Of a DNA stretch of 64,000 bases, positions 45,209 to 53,460 are shown one piece after another. This DNA is from Martelella sp. NC20 (GTDB lineage Bacteria; Pseudomonadota; Alphaproteobacteria; Rhizobiales; Rhizobiaceae), in contig NZ_CP054861.1 of the NCBI RefSeq assembly GCF_013459645.1, positions 3,088,001 to 3,152,000 of the forward strand, in the 5' to 3' direction. The translations under genes were made by a program, and so were the position numbers. Within the stretch, counting starts at the first letter, position 1. Each line of letters begins with the position of its first letter. The notes under the pieces were generated by a model. The model did no database searches, was not told the DNA's origin, and saw only the letters and a list, made by a program, of their open reading frames with translations.

Positions 45209-45329
45209 GCTGCTCGCCGGTTGACTTGCATGGCGCAAGTGTTCACTTCAATGTTCGATTGCGTAGTGACCCGAATATCGTGGCGTTTTCAAGAGCGTCG
45301 CATGATTTTTTGACTGAATGAGGCCTGCC

Positions 45330-45914
45330 GTGAATGCCAAGAATGACGCCCTTGTCGATTTCCTGAAAACCCGTCGCTCGACCCCGGTGCTCCAGCTTGC
45401 CGCGCCCGGCCCCGGACGCAACGAGATCGAGGAGATGCTGACCATCGCCGCCCGCATTCCCGATCACGGCAAGCTGGCGCCATGGCGTTTCATCGTTTTT
45501 GCCGGTTCCGCGCGTGAGGAGGCGGGCGAGAAGCTGGCCGATATCGTCAAGGCGGACGATCCGGCGTCCTCGCCGGAGCGGCTGACGCTGGAGCGCGAAC
45601 GCCTGTCGCGCGCGCCGCTGGTGATCGCCGTCATCAGCAGGGCGGGCGTTCATCCCAAGATCCCGGAATGGGAACAGGTGATGTCGGCAGGTGCTGCCTG
45701 CTACAACCTCGTGGTCGCCGCCAATGCTTTCGGTTACGGCGCCACCTGGCTTACCGAGTGGTACGCTTTCGACGAGCGCGCCAAGCCGGCGCTGGGCGTG
45801 GAACCGGAAGAGAAGATTGCGGGCTTCATCCATATCGGCACCCGCACCGAGGCTCCGTTCGAACGCGTGCGTCCTGCGCTCGAGGATATCGTCATCTGGC
45901 GCGGCGAGGCCTGA
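45330..45914 (+). CDS. Nitroreductase family protein (YdjA/TdsD-like)
   Basis: The 194-residue FMN protein has KTRRSTPVLQLAAPGPGRNE, ARIPDHGKLAPWRFIVFAG and AACYNLVVAANAFGYGATWL, the pattern of small RutE/YdjA-type nitroreductases. It likely reduces quinones or nitro compounds with NAD(P)H. GTG 45330 is preferred because GAGG lies 6 bases before it; ATG 45318 is possible. The flavin reductase gene starts 2 bases after its stop, so the two are coupled. Confidence 0.87.
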   Translation: MNAKNDALVDFLKTRRSTPVLQLAAPGPGRNEIEEMLTIAARIPDHGKLAPWRFIVFAGSAREEAGEKLADIVKADDPASSPERLTLERERLSRAPLVIAVISRAGVHPKIPEWEQVMSAGAACYNLVVAANAFGYGATWLTEWYAFDERAKPALGVEPEEKIAGFIHIGTRTEAPFERVRPALEDIVIWRGEA

Positions 45915-45916
45915 TC

Positions 45917-46525
45917 ATGTTCTATACGACCGATACCAACGCGCACGGCATGCCGCACGATCCGTTCAAGGCCATCGTCGCGCCGCGGCCGATCGGGTGG
46001 ATCGGCTCGCGCAGCCGGGCCGGCAAGGACAATCTCGCGCCATATTCCTTTTTCAATGCGGTTTCGTCATTGCCGCCCGTGGTGATGTTTTCCTCCGACA
46101 CGATCAAGGACAGCTACACCAATATCGAGGAAACCGGCGTCTTCACCGCCAGTCTCGCGAGCCTGAACCTTGCCGGGAAGATGAACCTCACCTCCGCCCC
46201 CCTGGCGCGCGGCGAAAGCGAATTCGTGGCGGCTGGCCTGACCGCGATCAACGGGCGTCTGGTGGACGCGCCCTATGTGGGCGAGGCCTATGCGGCGCTG
46301 GAGTGCCGCGTGACCGGGTTGATGCCGGCCCCGACGCTCGAAGGCTATACGAGCGAGAGCCGGCTGGTGTTCGGTCAGGTGGTGGGCATCCATATCCGCG
46401 AGGAGGCGATCGGCGAGGACGGCCTTCTCGACATGACGAAAATCCGCCCGGTCGGGCGCATGGGCTATCTGGATTACGCCGAATGCGGCGCGCCGTTTCA
46501 GATGAAGCGGCCAAGGCGCGACTGA
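45917..46525 (+). CDS. Flavin reductase-like FMN-binding protein
   Basis: The 202-residue product has the split-barrel flavin reductase layout: DPFKAIVAPRPIGWIGSRSR, NLAPYSFFNAVSSLPPVVMF, EETGVFTASLASLNLAGKMN and VFGQVVGIHIREEAI. It binds FMN and probably works with or beside the coupled nitroreductase. ATG 45917 follows GAGG in the upstream gene's end. The CitE-like gene is convergent, 55 bases away. Confidence 0.88.
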   Translation: MFYTTDTNAHGMPHDPFKAIVAPRPIGWIGSRSRAGKDNLAPYSFFNAVSSLPPVVMFSSDTIKDSYTNIEETGVFTASLASLNLAGKMNLTSAPLARGESEFVAAGLTAINGRLVDAPYVGEAYAALECRVTGLMPAPTLEGYTSESRLVFGQVVGIHIREEAIGEDGLLDMTKIRPVGRMGYLDYAECGAPFQMKRPRRD

Positions 46526-46580
46526 GGCTCTTTTCCGACGCGGTCCTTCGCGCCGATCGGCGAACGATTGGCTGTCGGCC

Positions 46581-47255
46581 TCAGGCCGCGCCGAAAGCGT
46601 GCTTGATGATGCCGATATGTTCGGGATTGCCGGTGAGCTTGCCGGCGAAGCCGCTGCGGGCGGACTGGTGGCAGGCTGTTTTGAAGGCCGCCGTGGCGCT
46701 GCCTGCACCGGTGAAGTCGATTGCCGGTATGCCGAGATTGCGCGCCGCCAGCATGGTCGCCACCGCGCCGTGGCGCACGAGGTCGCTGTCGACCGTCTCA
46801 CCTTCCAGTGGTTCGGCATCGTAGCCGAGCGCGATCAGCCGGCCCAGCTTGTGGACGAAATGGCGGGCGTTCAGCAGGCCGCCGCCATTGTCGCCGATCA
46901 TCGCGATCAGCGCGATCGAGTTCTCGGTCAGACCTTCGCGGGCCTCGACGACGCGCAGCAGGGTCTCGGCCATCTGGATCCGGGCCGCGCTTTCGACGCC
47001 GCGCAGAATGATGCCGTCCGGCGCGCATTTCGCGGCCCCGGAGAAATCCGCGATATTATAGGCCTTGGAGATGGATTCGCAGATCAGGAAGATCGGCAGC
47101 GACGGCAACAGGCTTCGCAGCGTCGCGACGCGACCGGCAAGGTCCGTCTCGCCGGCAACGGGAAGACAGAGGCAATCGGGCTGTGTCTGCCGGGGATCGA
47201 ACGGCACGGGATCATCGGAGCCAAGCAACCAGACTTTCATGCGGCGAATGTCCAT
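46581..47255 (-). CDS. HpcH/HpaI aldolase/citrate lyase beta-like protein, short
   Basis: The 224-residue product starts at ATG 47255 (MDIRRMKVWLLGSDDP) with GGAGAA about 8 bases before; it has CLPVAGETDL, the active-site stretch IILRGVESAARIQMAETLLR and ALIAMIGDNGGGLLN. Full CitE-family enzymes are near 270-300 residues, so this is a short form. It may cleave or form C-C bonds in a CoA or oxo-acid substrate; the exact reaction is unknown. It precedes no obvious operon partner. Confidence 0.65.
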   Translation of the reverse strand: MDIRRMKVWLLGSDDPVPFDPRQTQPDCLCLPVAGETDLAGRVATLRSLLPSLPIFLICESISKAYNIADFSGAAKCAPDGIILRGVESAARIQMAETLLRVVEAREGLTENSIALIAMIGDNGGGLLNARHFVHKLGRLIALGYDAEPLEGETVDSDLVRHGAVATMLAARNLGIPAIDFTGAGSATAAFKTACHQSARSGFAGKLTGNPEHIGIIKHAFGAA

Positions 47256-47448
47256 TGTCATTTCTCCAACCGGGTCCGCTACGGGGCCGCAGAATGCCAA
47301 AACGCCCGCCGGTTTCAAGCGGCGGGCGCGGGTATCCACTTCATTTATGACTGATTTGCTACCGGCGTGTGAACTTTTTGCGATTGTCACGATCGCGGCG
47401 GAAGCAAAAGCGTCGGAAGCCGCCGTCCGGGGCCGGGGCGCAGTCGAA

Positions 47449-48015
47449 TCAATCGGCGCTGCGGATGGTCGCCAGCGGCCCGGCCCATTTGGACAGCTCG
47501 TCCAGCATGCCCGTGACGCCGGCATTCATTTCGTCGTTGGCCGTGAATACGCCGTCCTCGCTGATGAATTTGGGGAACATCGGAACCGGAACGGCCTGCG
47601 GTATCGCGTGAACGTTGACGTTTCCGAGAAGCTGGCGCAGGACCTGCGAGGCGCGAAGCCCGCCCGAGATACCGCCATAGCTGACGATTCCGGCCGGCTT
47701 GTAGTTCCATTCGAGCGACAGTGCCTGGACCGCATTTATCAACGCCGCGGACGGAAAGTAGTCATATTCGGGCGTCACGAACACATAGGCATCCGCAGAC
47801 GCCACGCTGGCGCTCCACATCTTCGTATGGTCGTGCTCGTATTTCTGCATGCGCGGATGGGCGGCTTCATCGAGCAGCGGAAGGTTGAAATCGGCGAGGT
47901 CGACGAGTTCGACGTCGAATTTACCGTGCTCGCGGGTCGCCTGATCGACCCATTTGGCGATCTTCGGGCCGACGCGGCCAGGGCGGGTGCTGCCGATGAT
48001 GATATTCAGTTTCAC
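47449..48015 (-). CDS. NADPH-dependent FMN reductase family protein
   Basis: The 188-residue flavodoxin-fold protein starts at GTG 48015 (VKLNIIIGSTRPGRVGPKIA), with AAGGAGAA before it. The FMN loop GSTRPGR and PEYDYFPSAALINAV are clear. Members reduce quinones, azo dyes or flavins. It is divergent from an HxlR regulator gene, the usual arrangement for redox- or quinone-controlled reductases. Confidence 0.87.
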   Translation of the reverse strand: MKLNIIIGSTRPGRVGPKIAKWVDQATREHGKFDVELVDLADFNLPLLDEAAHPRMQKYEHDHTKMWSASVASADAYVFVTPEYDYFPSAALINAVQALSLEWNYKPAGIVSYGGISGGLRASQVLRQLLGNVNVHAIPQAVPVPMFPKFISEDGVFTANDEMNAGVTGMLDELSKWAGPLATIRSAD

Positions 48016-48065
48016 AATAATTCTCCTTGCCGTCGCGGCTGCGGCGGTCTGTAAATTCAAACCCG

Positions 48066-48170
48066 TTAGAGCGGTTCCGCGTTTTAAAGCAAACGCGCTC
48101 CCGCTTTATCTATTTGTTTTGACGCATTTTAGCGGACGTCAGGTGATTCCACCTGACTGCGAAATGCTCT
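48066..48170 (-). repeat. Rhizobiales intergenic palindromic repeat
   Basis: The stretch AGAGCGGTTCCGCGTTTTAA, AACGCGCT, TTTTGACGCATTTTAGCGGA and GTCAGGTGATTCCACCTGAC forms two hairpins and is of the same type as the 44130 repeat. It sits between the divergent reductase and HxlR genes, before the probable promoters. Confidence 0.6.
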
Positions 48171-48203
48171 GGGGGCCGTCTCCTGGGAGGAATGTGATAG
48201 AGC

Positions 48204-48250
48204 GGTCACAAAAAACGACTTGCTAAAAATAAGTGACTGAATAACGTGAC
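48204..48250. promoter_or_regulatory. Candidate HxlR operator/promoter region
   Basis: GGTCAC at 48204 and GTGAC at 48233 form inverted half-sites, and GTGAC occurs again at 48246, all within an AT-rich stretch between the divergent reductase and regulator. HxlR proteins bind such short symmetric sites. It is a positional and sequence inference only. Confidence 0.35.
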
Positions 48251-48281
48251 GCAAGAACGCAATAGTTTGGGACCAGGTCAC

Positions 48282-48695
48282 ATGGATGCGACTACCCCTC
48301 GTGCCGCGCTTGCTGCCGAAGCGAAGCGCCAGCCTGCGCCGGAGACCCGGCATGTGCTGGAGCGGTGCCGGAGCGTCGCGCCGATCCTGGCCCGCGTCGG
48401 CGACAAATGGTCGATGCTGATCATCATCGTGCTGATCGACGGGCCGTGCCGCTTCAACGCCCTGAAGCGCCGGATCGACGGGATTTCCCAGCAGATGCTG
48501 ACGCGGGTGCTGAAGGCGCTGGAGCGCGACGGGCTGATCAGCCGGACCACCTATCCGACCAGTCCGCCGCAGGTGGAATACGCCCTGACCGAACTCGGGC
48601 TTTCGCTGAGCGAGCCGGTGCTTCGTCTCGGCGACTGGGTGCGCGACAATCTCGGCGGGATCGAGGAAGCGCGCGAGGCCTATGACGGCAAATAA
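48282..48695 (+). CDS. HxlR family transcriptional regulator
   Basis: The 137-residue protein has the HxlR winged helix: ERCRSVAPILARVGDKWSML, RFNALKRRIDGISQQMLTRV, LKALERDGLISRTTYPTSPP and YALTELGLSLSEP. The cysteine in ERCRS matches the redox-sensing Cys seen in HxlR/HypR proteins. ATG 48282 is chosen; GTG 48246 is an alternative. It is divergent from the reductase and likely represses or activates it in response to electrophiles or quinones. Confidence 0.9.
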   Translation: MDATTPRAALAAEAKRQPAPETRHVLERCRSVAPILARVGDKWSMLIIIVLIDGPCRFNALKRRIDGISQQMLTRVLKALERDGLISRTTYPTSPPQVEYALTELGLSLSEPVLRLGDWVRDNLGGIEEAREAYDGK

Positions 48696-48710
48696 CGCGC
48701 GAGGAAGAGC

Positions 48711-48730
48711 GCCTCCGGCGAACCGGAGGC
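48711..48730. terminator. Hairpin between convergent HxlR and L,D-transpeptidase genes
   Basis: GCCTCCGG, loop CGAA, CCGGAGGC forms a perfect 8-bp stem with a stable tetraloop between the two stop codons. There is no strong T tract on either strand, so termination is probable but not certain. Confidence 0.45.
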
Positions 48731-48737
48731 CAGAAAC

Positions 48738-49439
48738 TCACTGATAGACGACGATCGGCGTCGGCAGGTTGTCGACCCGGTTATAGAGGTCGATCACATC
48801 CTGGTTGAGCATGCGGATGCAGCCGGAAGAGACCGCCTTGCCGATGGACGTCCAGTCCGGGTTGCCGTGGACGCGATAGAGCGTGTCCTTGCCGTTTTCG
48901 TAGATATAAAGAGCACGTGCGCCAAGCGGGTTCATGAGCCCGGCCGGCATGCCGCCGTTCTTTTCGGAATATTCCGAAAGCTTCGGATCGCGCTCGATCA
49001 TTTCAACGGGCGGGAACCATTTCGGCCACTCCTGCTTCCATTTGATCACGCCATTGCCGCCCCAGGAAAAGCCCGCCCGTCCGATGCCGACGCCATAGCG
49101 CATGGCCATGCCGTTTTCCTCGATCAGATAGAGGAAGCGGTTGGGGGTATCGACGACCACGGTGCCGGGCGCCTCGCCGGTCGGATCGGTCACGCGCTGG
49201 CGATAATAGGTTGGATCGATCTGCTGGTAGGGCACGGCCGGGATCAGATAGCCATTGTCTTCGAGCGGGCCATACATGGCCTCAAGCTCGGCTATGGTGT
49301 ATGGGGAGCCCTGGACGCGCGGGGAGGGTGGGACGACCGGGGTGATGTCGCGCTGGCTTACGCAGCCTGCAAGCACAGCGGTGGTCGAAACGGCGCCGAG
49401 GAGAAATGTCCGGCGCGACATCGTTTTATCAACGAGCAT
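48738..49439 (-). CDS. L,D-transpeptidase (YkuD), probable Tat-exported lipoprotein
   Basis: The 233-residue product starts at ATG 49439 (MLVDKTMSRRTFLLGAV). It has a twin-arginine motif (SRRTFLL) and a lipobox (LAGC), so it may be Tat-exported and lipid-anchored. The YkuD domain has RFLYLIEENGMAMRYGVGIG, the catalytic His in YRVHGNPDW and the catalytic Cys in SSGCIRML. It cross-links peptidoglycan 3-3 or attaches lipoproteins. It is divergent from the third GT25 gene. Confidence 0.9.
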   Translation of the reverse strand: MLVDKTMSRRTFLLGAVSTTAVLAGCVSQRDITPVVPPSPRVQGSPYTIAELEAMYGPLEDNGYLIPAVPYQQIDPTYYRQRVTDPTGEAPGTVVVDTPNRFLYLIEENGMAMRYGVGIGRAGFSWGGNGVIKWKQEWPKWFPPVEMIERDPKLSEYSEKNGGMPAGLMNPLGARALYIYENGKDTLYRVHGNPDWTSIGKAVSSGCIRMLNQDVIDLYNRVDNLPTPIVVYQ

Positions 49440-49670
49440 TCAAGCCTCTTGGATTGGTGATACGTATATCAATTACGGCTTTTATCCGACAGGGGTGCCG
49501 CTTCATAGCGACGTTCGTTCACAATCTCGACATTTCTCAACTTGGTTGGATTGTGTGACCAAATTCCATCATTGAGGGGGCAGTCCGTTGGCGTTGCCGG
49601 CGATTGCGTGACATGTCGTTCTGCACTACAAAAATTCTGATTTTTCACTGACCAACCTGGGATAGTCCTC

Positions 49671-50435
49671 ATGCCGCGGATCAAGGCTTTCGTCATCAAT
49701 GTTGCTTCCAGTGACTATCGCCGCGACCATTTCATGGGGCAGGCCGAGCGGCTGGGCATGCCCGTGGAGGTATTCGATGCCGTGACGCCGGCGACGGCGG
49801 ATCTATCAGGACTGCGTTATGACGAGACCCGCGCGCGCCGCTTTACCGGCAGGCCAATGACAGATACGGAGAAGGCCTGTGCGCTCAGTCATCTCAGCCT
49901 TTGGCGGGCGCTACAGCAGGATGAGGCGGCCGACTACTATCTCATTCTCGAAGATGATTCGGTCATCTTCAGGGATGTCGCGGCCGTGCTGGAAGCCATC
50001 GATCTCGGGCCGATCGACTTTCTGAAGCTCAGCGGGAAGAAGGAGCGGCCGATGCGGACGGTGGCCAAGCTTGCGACCGGCGAACGGCTGGTTCGCTATG
50101 CTTTCGGTCCGCTCGACGCCGCCGCCTATCTGGTGTCCAAGCGCGGCGCCCGGCGGCTTGAGGCCTATTGCGAGACGCTGTTCACGCCGATCGATCTGTT
50201 GATGGACCGATCCTATGATCACGGCGTCCCGGTCTATGGCGTTCTGCCCTATCCCGTTTATGCCGAATTCTGCATGGACCCGGACAGCCCGCTGTTCAGT
50301 GACATCGGCAGGCGTGTCAAGTATGCCGATGACGTCACTCTGCTGGAGCGGTTCACCGTGCGGTTCCATCGTATCGTCGGCAGTTTCAAACGAAAGCGCG
50401 CCGCGATACGGCTTCGGCGCATGCGATCCGTATAA
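49671..50435 (+). CDS. Glycosyltransferase family 25 protein (third copy)
   Basis: The 254-residue product has AFVINVASSDYRRDHFMGQA, GVTP-like start of the fold, ACALSHLSLWRALQQDEAAD, the acidic motif YLILEDDSVIFRD and AAYLVSKRGARRLEAYCETL. It follows the same order as the genes at 42222 and 43135 but is a separate, diverged copy on the other strand 6 kb away. The C-terminus is basic (RKRAAIRLRRMRSV), as in membrane-associated LPS transferases. Confidence 0.87.
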   Translation: MPRIKAFVINVASSDYRRDHFMGQAERLGMPVEVFDAVTPATADLSGLRYDETRARRFTGRPMTDTEKACALSHLSLWRALQQDEAADYYLILEDDSVIFRDVAAVLEAIDLGPIDFLKLSGKKERPMRTVAKLATGERLVRYAFGPLDAAAYLVSKRGARRLEAYCETLFTPIDLLMDRSYDHGVPVYGVLPYPVYAEFCMDPDSPLFSDIGRRVKYADDVTLLERFTVRFHRIVGSFKRKRAAIRLRRMRSV

Positions 50436-50441
50436 TTTTAT

Positions 50442-50467
50442 GAAATGACAGGATTTTCTGTCATTTC
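50442..50467. terminator. AT-rich hairpin between convergent GT25 and DUF2319 genes
   Basis: GAAATGACAG, loop GATTTT, CTGTCATTTC forms a perfect 10-bp stem just after the GT25 stop and before the end of the convergent gene. It can fold on both strands, but T tracts are short. Confidence 0.5.
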
Positions 50468-50496
50468 CTTCTGCGCTGAGCCGCCACGCCTTGCGA

Positions 50497-52170
50497 TCAG
50501 GGCATCTTGCAGCCGGTATCCTTGCCCAGATTGCAAATCTGTTTCAGCGCCGCGGTGCGCGCCGGCGTCCAGCCCTGCGGGTTTGAGACGGCGACCCAGG
50601 CGTCGATATAGTCGCGGGCGAGATAATTGTGCCCGAAACCCGCCGGCAGCGCCTTCGCCAGCGCCATGTCGAGCGCCAGTTGAAACTGCGTTACGACCGG
50701 AACGAAGCGCAGATAGGGCGAGACGTCGGGGGCTGGCGGTTCGCGCATCCATTCCGGTTCGAGGAAGCTGGCGTTCGACTCGAAAAAGACAATCGGATCA
50801 GAGGCATATTGCAGGAAGTTTATCCTTACTCTTCCCCATTCGTCGCCTTCCGCCTCCGGCGTTCTGAACTGCGAGGAGAAGCGGACCACCGCATTGTCAT
50901 CGATCTGGGGCAACACATAGGGCGTGCCCGCGTTGCGCGCGGCGACGGTGTGGCGCCAGAGATAGGACGGGAAGGGCGGTCCCGCCCAGACCGCGCCGGC
51001 GACCGGTTCATCCAGCATCTGGAACACGTTGAAGGAATACATCGAGGACCACGCCCCGAGGCTGATGCCGTGCATGTAGAGTTCCGGCCGGCTGTCTTCC
51101 GGTAGGGTGCGCCAGTAGCGATAGACCTCTTCCATGGTGGCGGTGGCCTGCAGCAGGCCGGTATCCGTCTCGAAGATCAGCGCCAGCGGCGATTGCAGGA
51201 AGGAATACTGAACCGCGACCGTGGCGACATCGCCGTTATGCATGTATTCGAACGTGTCGTGGGCGCCCGGATCAAGCCAGCCAGTGCCGGTGGGGCTCGC
51301 AATCATCAGATAGGCGCGATCGAATGCGCCGAGGCGTTTCATCTCCTCAAGCGCGATCCTTGCCCGTTCATCCGGTTCATCGGCCTGGGACCGGCCGACA
51401 TAGACGCGGATCGGCCGTTCCGCCGGCTGGCCGGAGAAGGCGCCGATATCTTCCGCCGACGGCGCGCTGGTGACGAAGTTGCGGCCGGGCTGGCCCATCG
51501 CCTCCCAGCTTACCAGCGAGCCGGCGCTGCCCGGAATGAAGGAATCGGTGGGGGCCGGCGGGGCGGTTTCAAACAGGTCCTGCGCGGTCTCGTAGCTCTC
51601 GTCGAGGAAATCGAAGATGGCTGGCACCACCCAGTCGCGGCTTGCCCCCAGAACCACCAGCAGCACGATCACGATGCCCAGAAGATTGGCCGCGCGCGGC
51701 GACATCATCCGGTAGAGCCGCAGCCTGACGATATCGAAAACCTTCTGGAAGGCTGCACCGATCAGAAACAGCACGATGAAGACGCCAAGCCCTACGGCGA
51801 GGATGCCGAGCACGGTGCCGCCTTCCAGCAGTTCCATATCGACGCGGGAGCGCACCGAATTCTGCCATTCGGTCATCATCGACAGGCAGTAGATCAGCAG
51901 GATGAGGGCCGCGGCGTTGAGGACGGCCAGGCTGATGGCGCGCCAGCGTCCGCGCGGCTCCGGGATCTGCAATCCTCGCCACAGCGCCACGAAAAACCGC
52001 CCGATCATATAGCCGAGCGCCATCACCAGGCCGGCAAGCGCGCCCTGCAGCGGCCAGGCCCGGGGGATCAGCGATGGCGTCAGCGAGGCCGCGAAGAAGG
52101 CGAGCCCCAGCGCCAGCGAAACAAAGCTGATCGCGAACCAGCGCGCGGTTTTCGGCGTTTCCGTCTGCAT
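50497..52170 (-). CDS. Alpha/beta-hydrolase family membrane protein (DUF2319-like)
   Basis: The 557-residue product starts at ATG 52170 (MQTETPKTARWFAISFVSLA) and has four or five N-terminal membrane helices (about 12-150), then a large hydrolase domain with LDPGAHDTFEYMHNGDVATV, nucleophile elbow MHGISLGAWSS and IRINFLQYASDP-type late region. Family members are annotated as alpha/beta hydrolases of unknown substrate, possibly lipids. It lies 16 bases downstream of the patatin gene and is cotranscribed with it. Confidence 0.85.
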   Translation of the reverse strand: MQTETPKTARWFAISFVSLALGLAFFAASLTPSLIPRAWPLQGALAGLVMALGYMIGRFFVALWRGLQIPEPRGRWRAISLAVLNAAALILLIYCLSMMTEWQNSVRSRVDMELLEGGTVLGILAVGLGVFIVLFLIGAAFQKVFDIVRLRLYRMMSPRAANLLGIVIVLLVVLGASRDWVVPAIFDFLDESYETAQDLFETAPPAPTDSFIPGSAGSLVSWEAMGQPGRNFVTSAPSAEDIGAFSGQPAERPIRVYVGRSQADEPDERARIALEEMKRLGAFDRAYLMIASPTGTGWLDPGAHDTFEYMHNGDVATVAVQYSFLQSPLALIFETDTGLLQATATMEEVYRYWRTLPEDSRPELYMHGISLGAWSSMYSFNVFQMLDEPVAGAVWAGPPFPSYLWRHTVAARNAGTPYVLPQIDDNAVVRFSSQFRTPEAEGDEWGRVRINFLQYASDPIVFFESNASFLEPEWMREPPAPDVSPYLRFVPVVTQFQLALDMALAKALPAGFGHNYLARDYIDAWVAVSNPQGWTPARTAALKQICNLGKDTGCKMP

Positions 52171-52186
52171 TGCGGCTGACCCGTCC

Positions 52187-53155
52187 TTAGTTGTTCTGCT
52201 CTGCGAGCTGTTCCATCTGGCGCTTGAAGGCGTCCTGATCGCTGTCAACGGTCGAGAGTATTGCCTCGATGTTGAAAAAATCCAGCGGCTTATAACGCCC
52301 GACATCCGGCGCGACGAAAAGGTCCGGCGGGGCGTTTTTGAGTTTTTCCACCACGATCGAATGTTCGGTGATCGAGAAGGAGCCGGCCCAGGTCTCGAAC
52401 GATCCCGGAATATCGTCGTTGTTTTCAATCGTCGATCCGGTCACATCGATGGCGATGGTGACATAGCGCTCCGCGTCGAGAAGATCGAAGGGGGTCGGGT
52501 TCACAAAGCCGCCGTCGATCAGTACCCGGCCGTCGCGGCGCACCGGCGTCAGCAGCACCGGCAGGGCGGAAGAGGCGGCGATGGCCGACAGCAGCGGTCC
52601 GTCGCGCATGACATATTCGGACTGGGCGTAAAAATCGGTGGCGACGATCGCCAACGGGATTTCGAGGTCTTCGAAACTGGCGGGCAGGTCGGCGGGCATA
52701 AGCGCCTCGAACAGGATTTCGGGCTCGATCACGGCGGGCCGGAACAGATTGAACAGCGAGCCCCAGGTTTCGCCGGTGTCGATCAGCAGGCGCTTCAGCA
52801 GCGACTGACGCCGGGTCAGCAGTTCGACGCCATATTCCCGGATCTCGCTGCCGCTCATCCCTGCGGCATAGAGCGCGCCGATGATCGAACCCATCGATGT
52901 GCCGGTCATCTGCTTCGGTCTGATGCCGAGTTCATCGAGGCTCTGGAGATAGGGAATGTGGGCAAAGGCCTTGGCCGCGCCGCCGCCGAGCGCCAGGGCA
53001 AAGCCATCGCGGGGCTGAGGTTCCGCCGCCTGATCCAGCGCGATGCCCGGCATGTTCTGCGTCACGGTTCCCGGCCGGGTCTGCGCCCGGGCGATACCTG
53101 TGGCGCCGGCAAGCCCGAGGGCCGATGCAATGATGAAGTTCCGGCGCGAAGTCAT
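52187..53155 (-). CDS. Patatin-like phospholipase, Tat-type signal
   Basis: The 322-residue product has a twin-arginine signal (MTSRRNFIIASALGLAG), then a patatin domain: oxyanion motif LALGGGAAKAFAHIPYLQSL, nucleophile GTSMGSIIG (Ser) and the Asp of the dyad in LIDGGFVNPTPFD. The usual G-G-G-x-R/K-G reads GGGAAK. It probably cleaves phospholipids in the periplasm. It is 16 bases upstream of the hydrolase gene, forming a two-gene lipid-hydrolysing set. Confidence 0.88.
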   Translation of the reverse strand: MTSRRNFIIASALGLAGATGIARAQTRPGTVTQNMPGIALDQAAEPQPRDGFALALGGGAAKAFAHIPYLQSLDELGIRPKQMTGTSMGSIIGALYAAGMSGSEIREYGVELLTRRQSLLKRLLIDTGETWGSLFNLFRPAVIEPEILFEALMPADLPASFEDLEIPLAIVATDFYAQSEYVMRDGPLLSAIAASSALPVLLTPVRRDGRVLIDGGFVNPTPFDLLDAERYVTIAIDVTGSTIENNDDIPGSFETWAGSFSITEHSIVVEKLKNAPPDLFVAPDVGRYKPLDFFNIEAILSTVDSDQDAFKRQMEQLAEQNN

Positions 53156-53460
53156 TGTTTCACAGGTCTTTTCTTTTTCGTCGGGAGGTGACTATAGAGA
53201 GGGTTGCCATGCCAGACAAGCGCTGTAGCCGGCCCATTCCCGGTGTGTGTGGAGAAACTGGTTTAAGTTGCTGATATCATGGATCGGATATCCGTTATAA
53301 CCAACTGTTTCTTATGCATATTATTAACCTTAATAATCGCTTTCGGATGCCTTGGATGAGGGGGTGGCGGTCTGCGATCGCTCGCTTGTCTCCCGCGCGA
53401 TAGCAGGTCCGCCTTTCACGGAAAATACGGACCTGCTTCAACGGTTTATCTTGCGTTATT
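53156..53460. other. Intergenic region upstream of the patatin operon
   Basis: The 305-base gap separates the patatin start from the end of the phytase-like gene; both are on the minus strand. A hairpin with a 10-bp stem (AGCAGGTCCG, CGGACCTGCT) lies near 53403-53438, downstream of the phytase-like gene, without a T tract. The AT-rich part near 53290-53340 (for example TTATGCATATTATTAACC) is a likely promoter for the patatin pair. No gene was seen. Confidence 0.45.
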
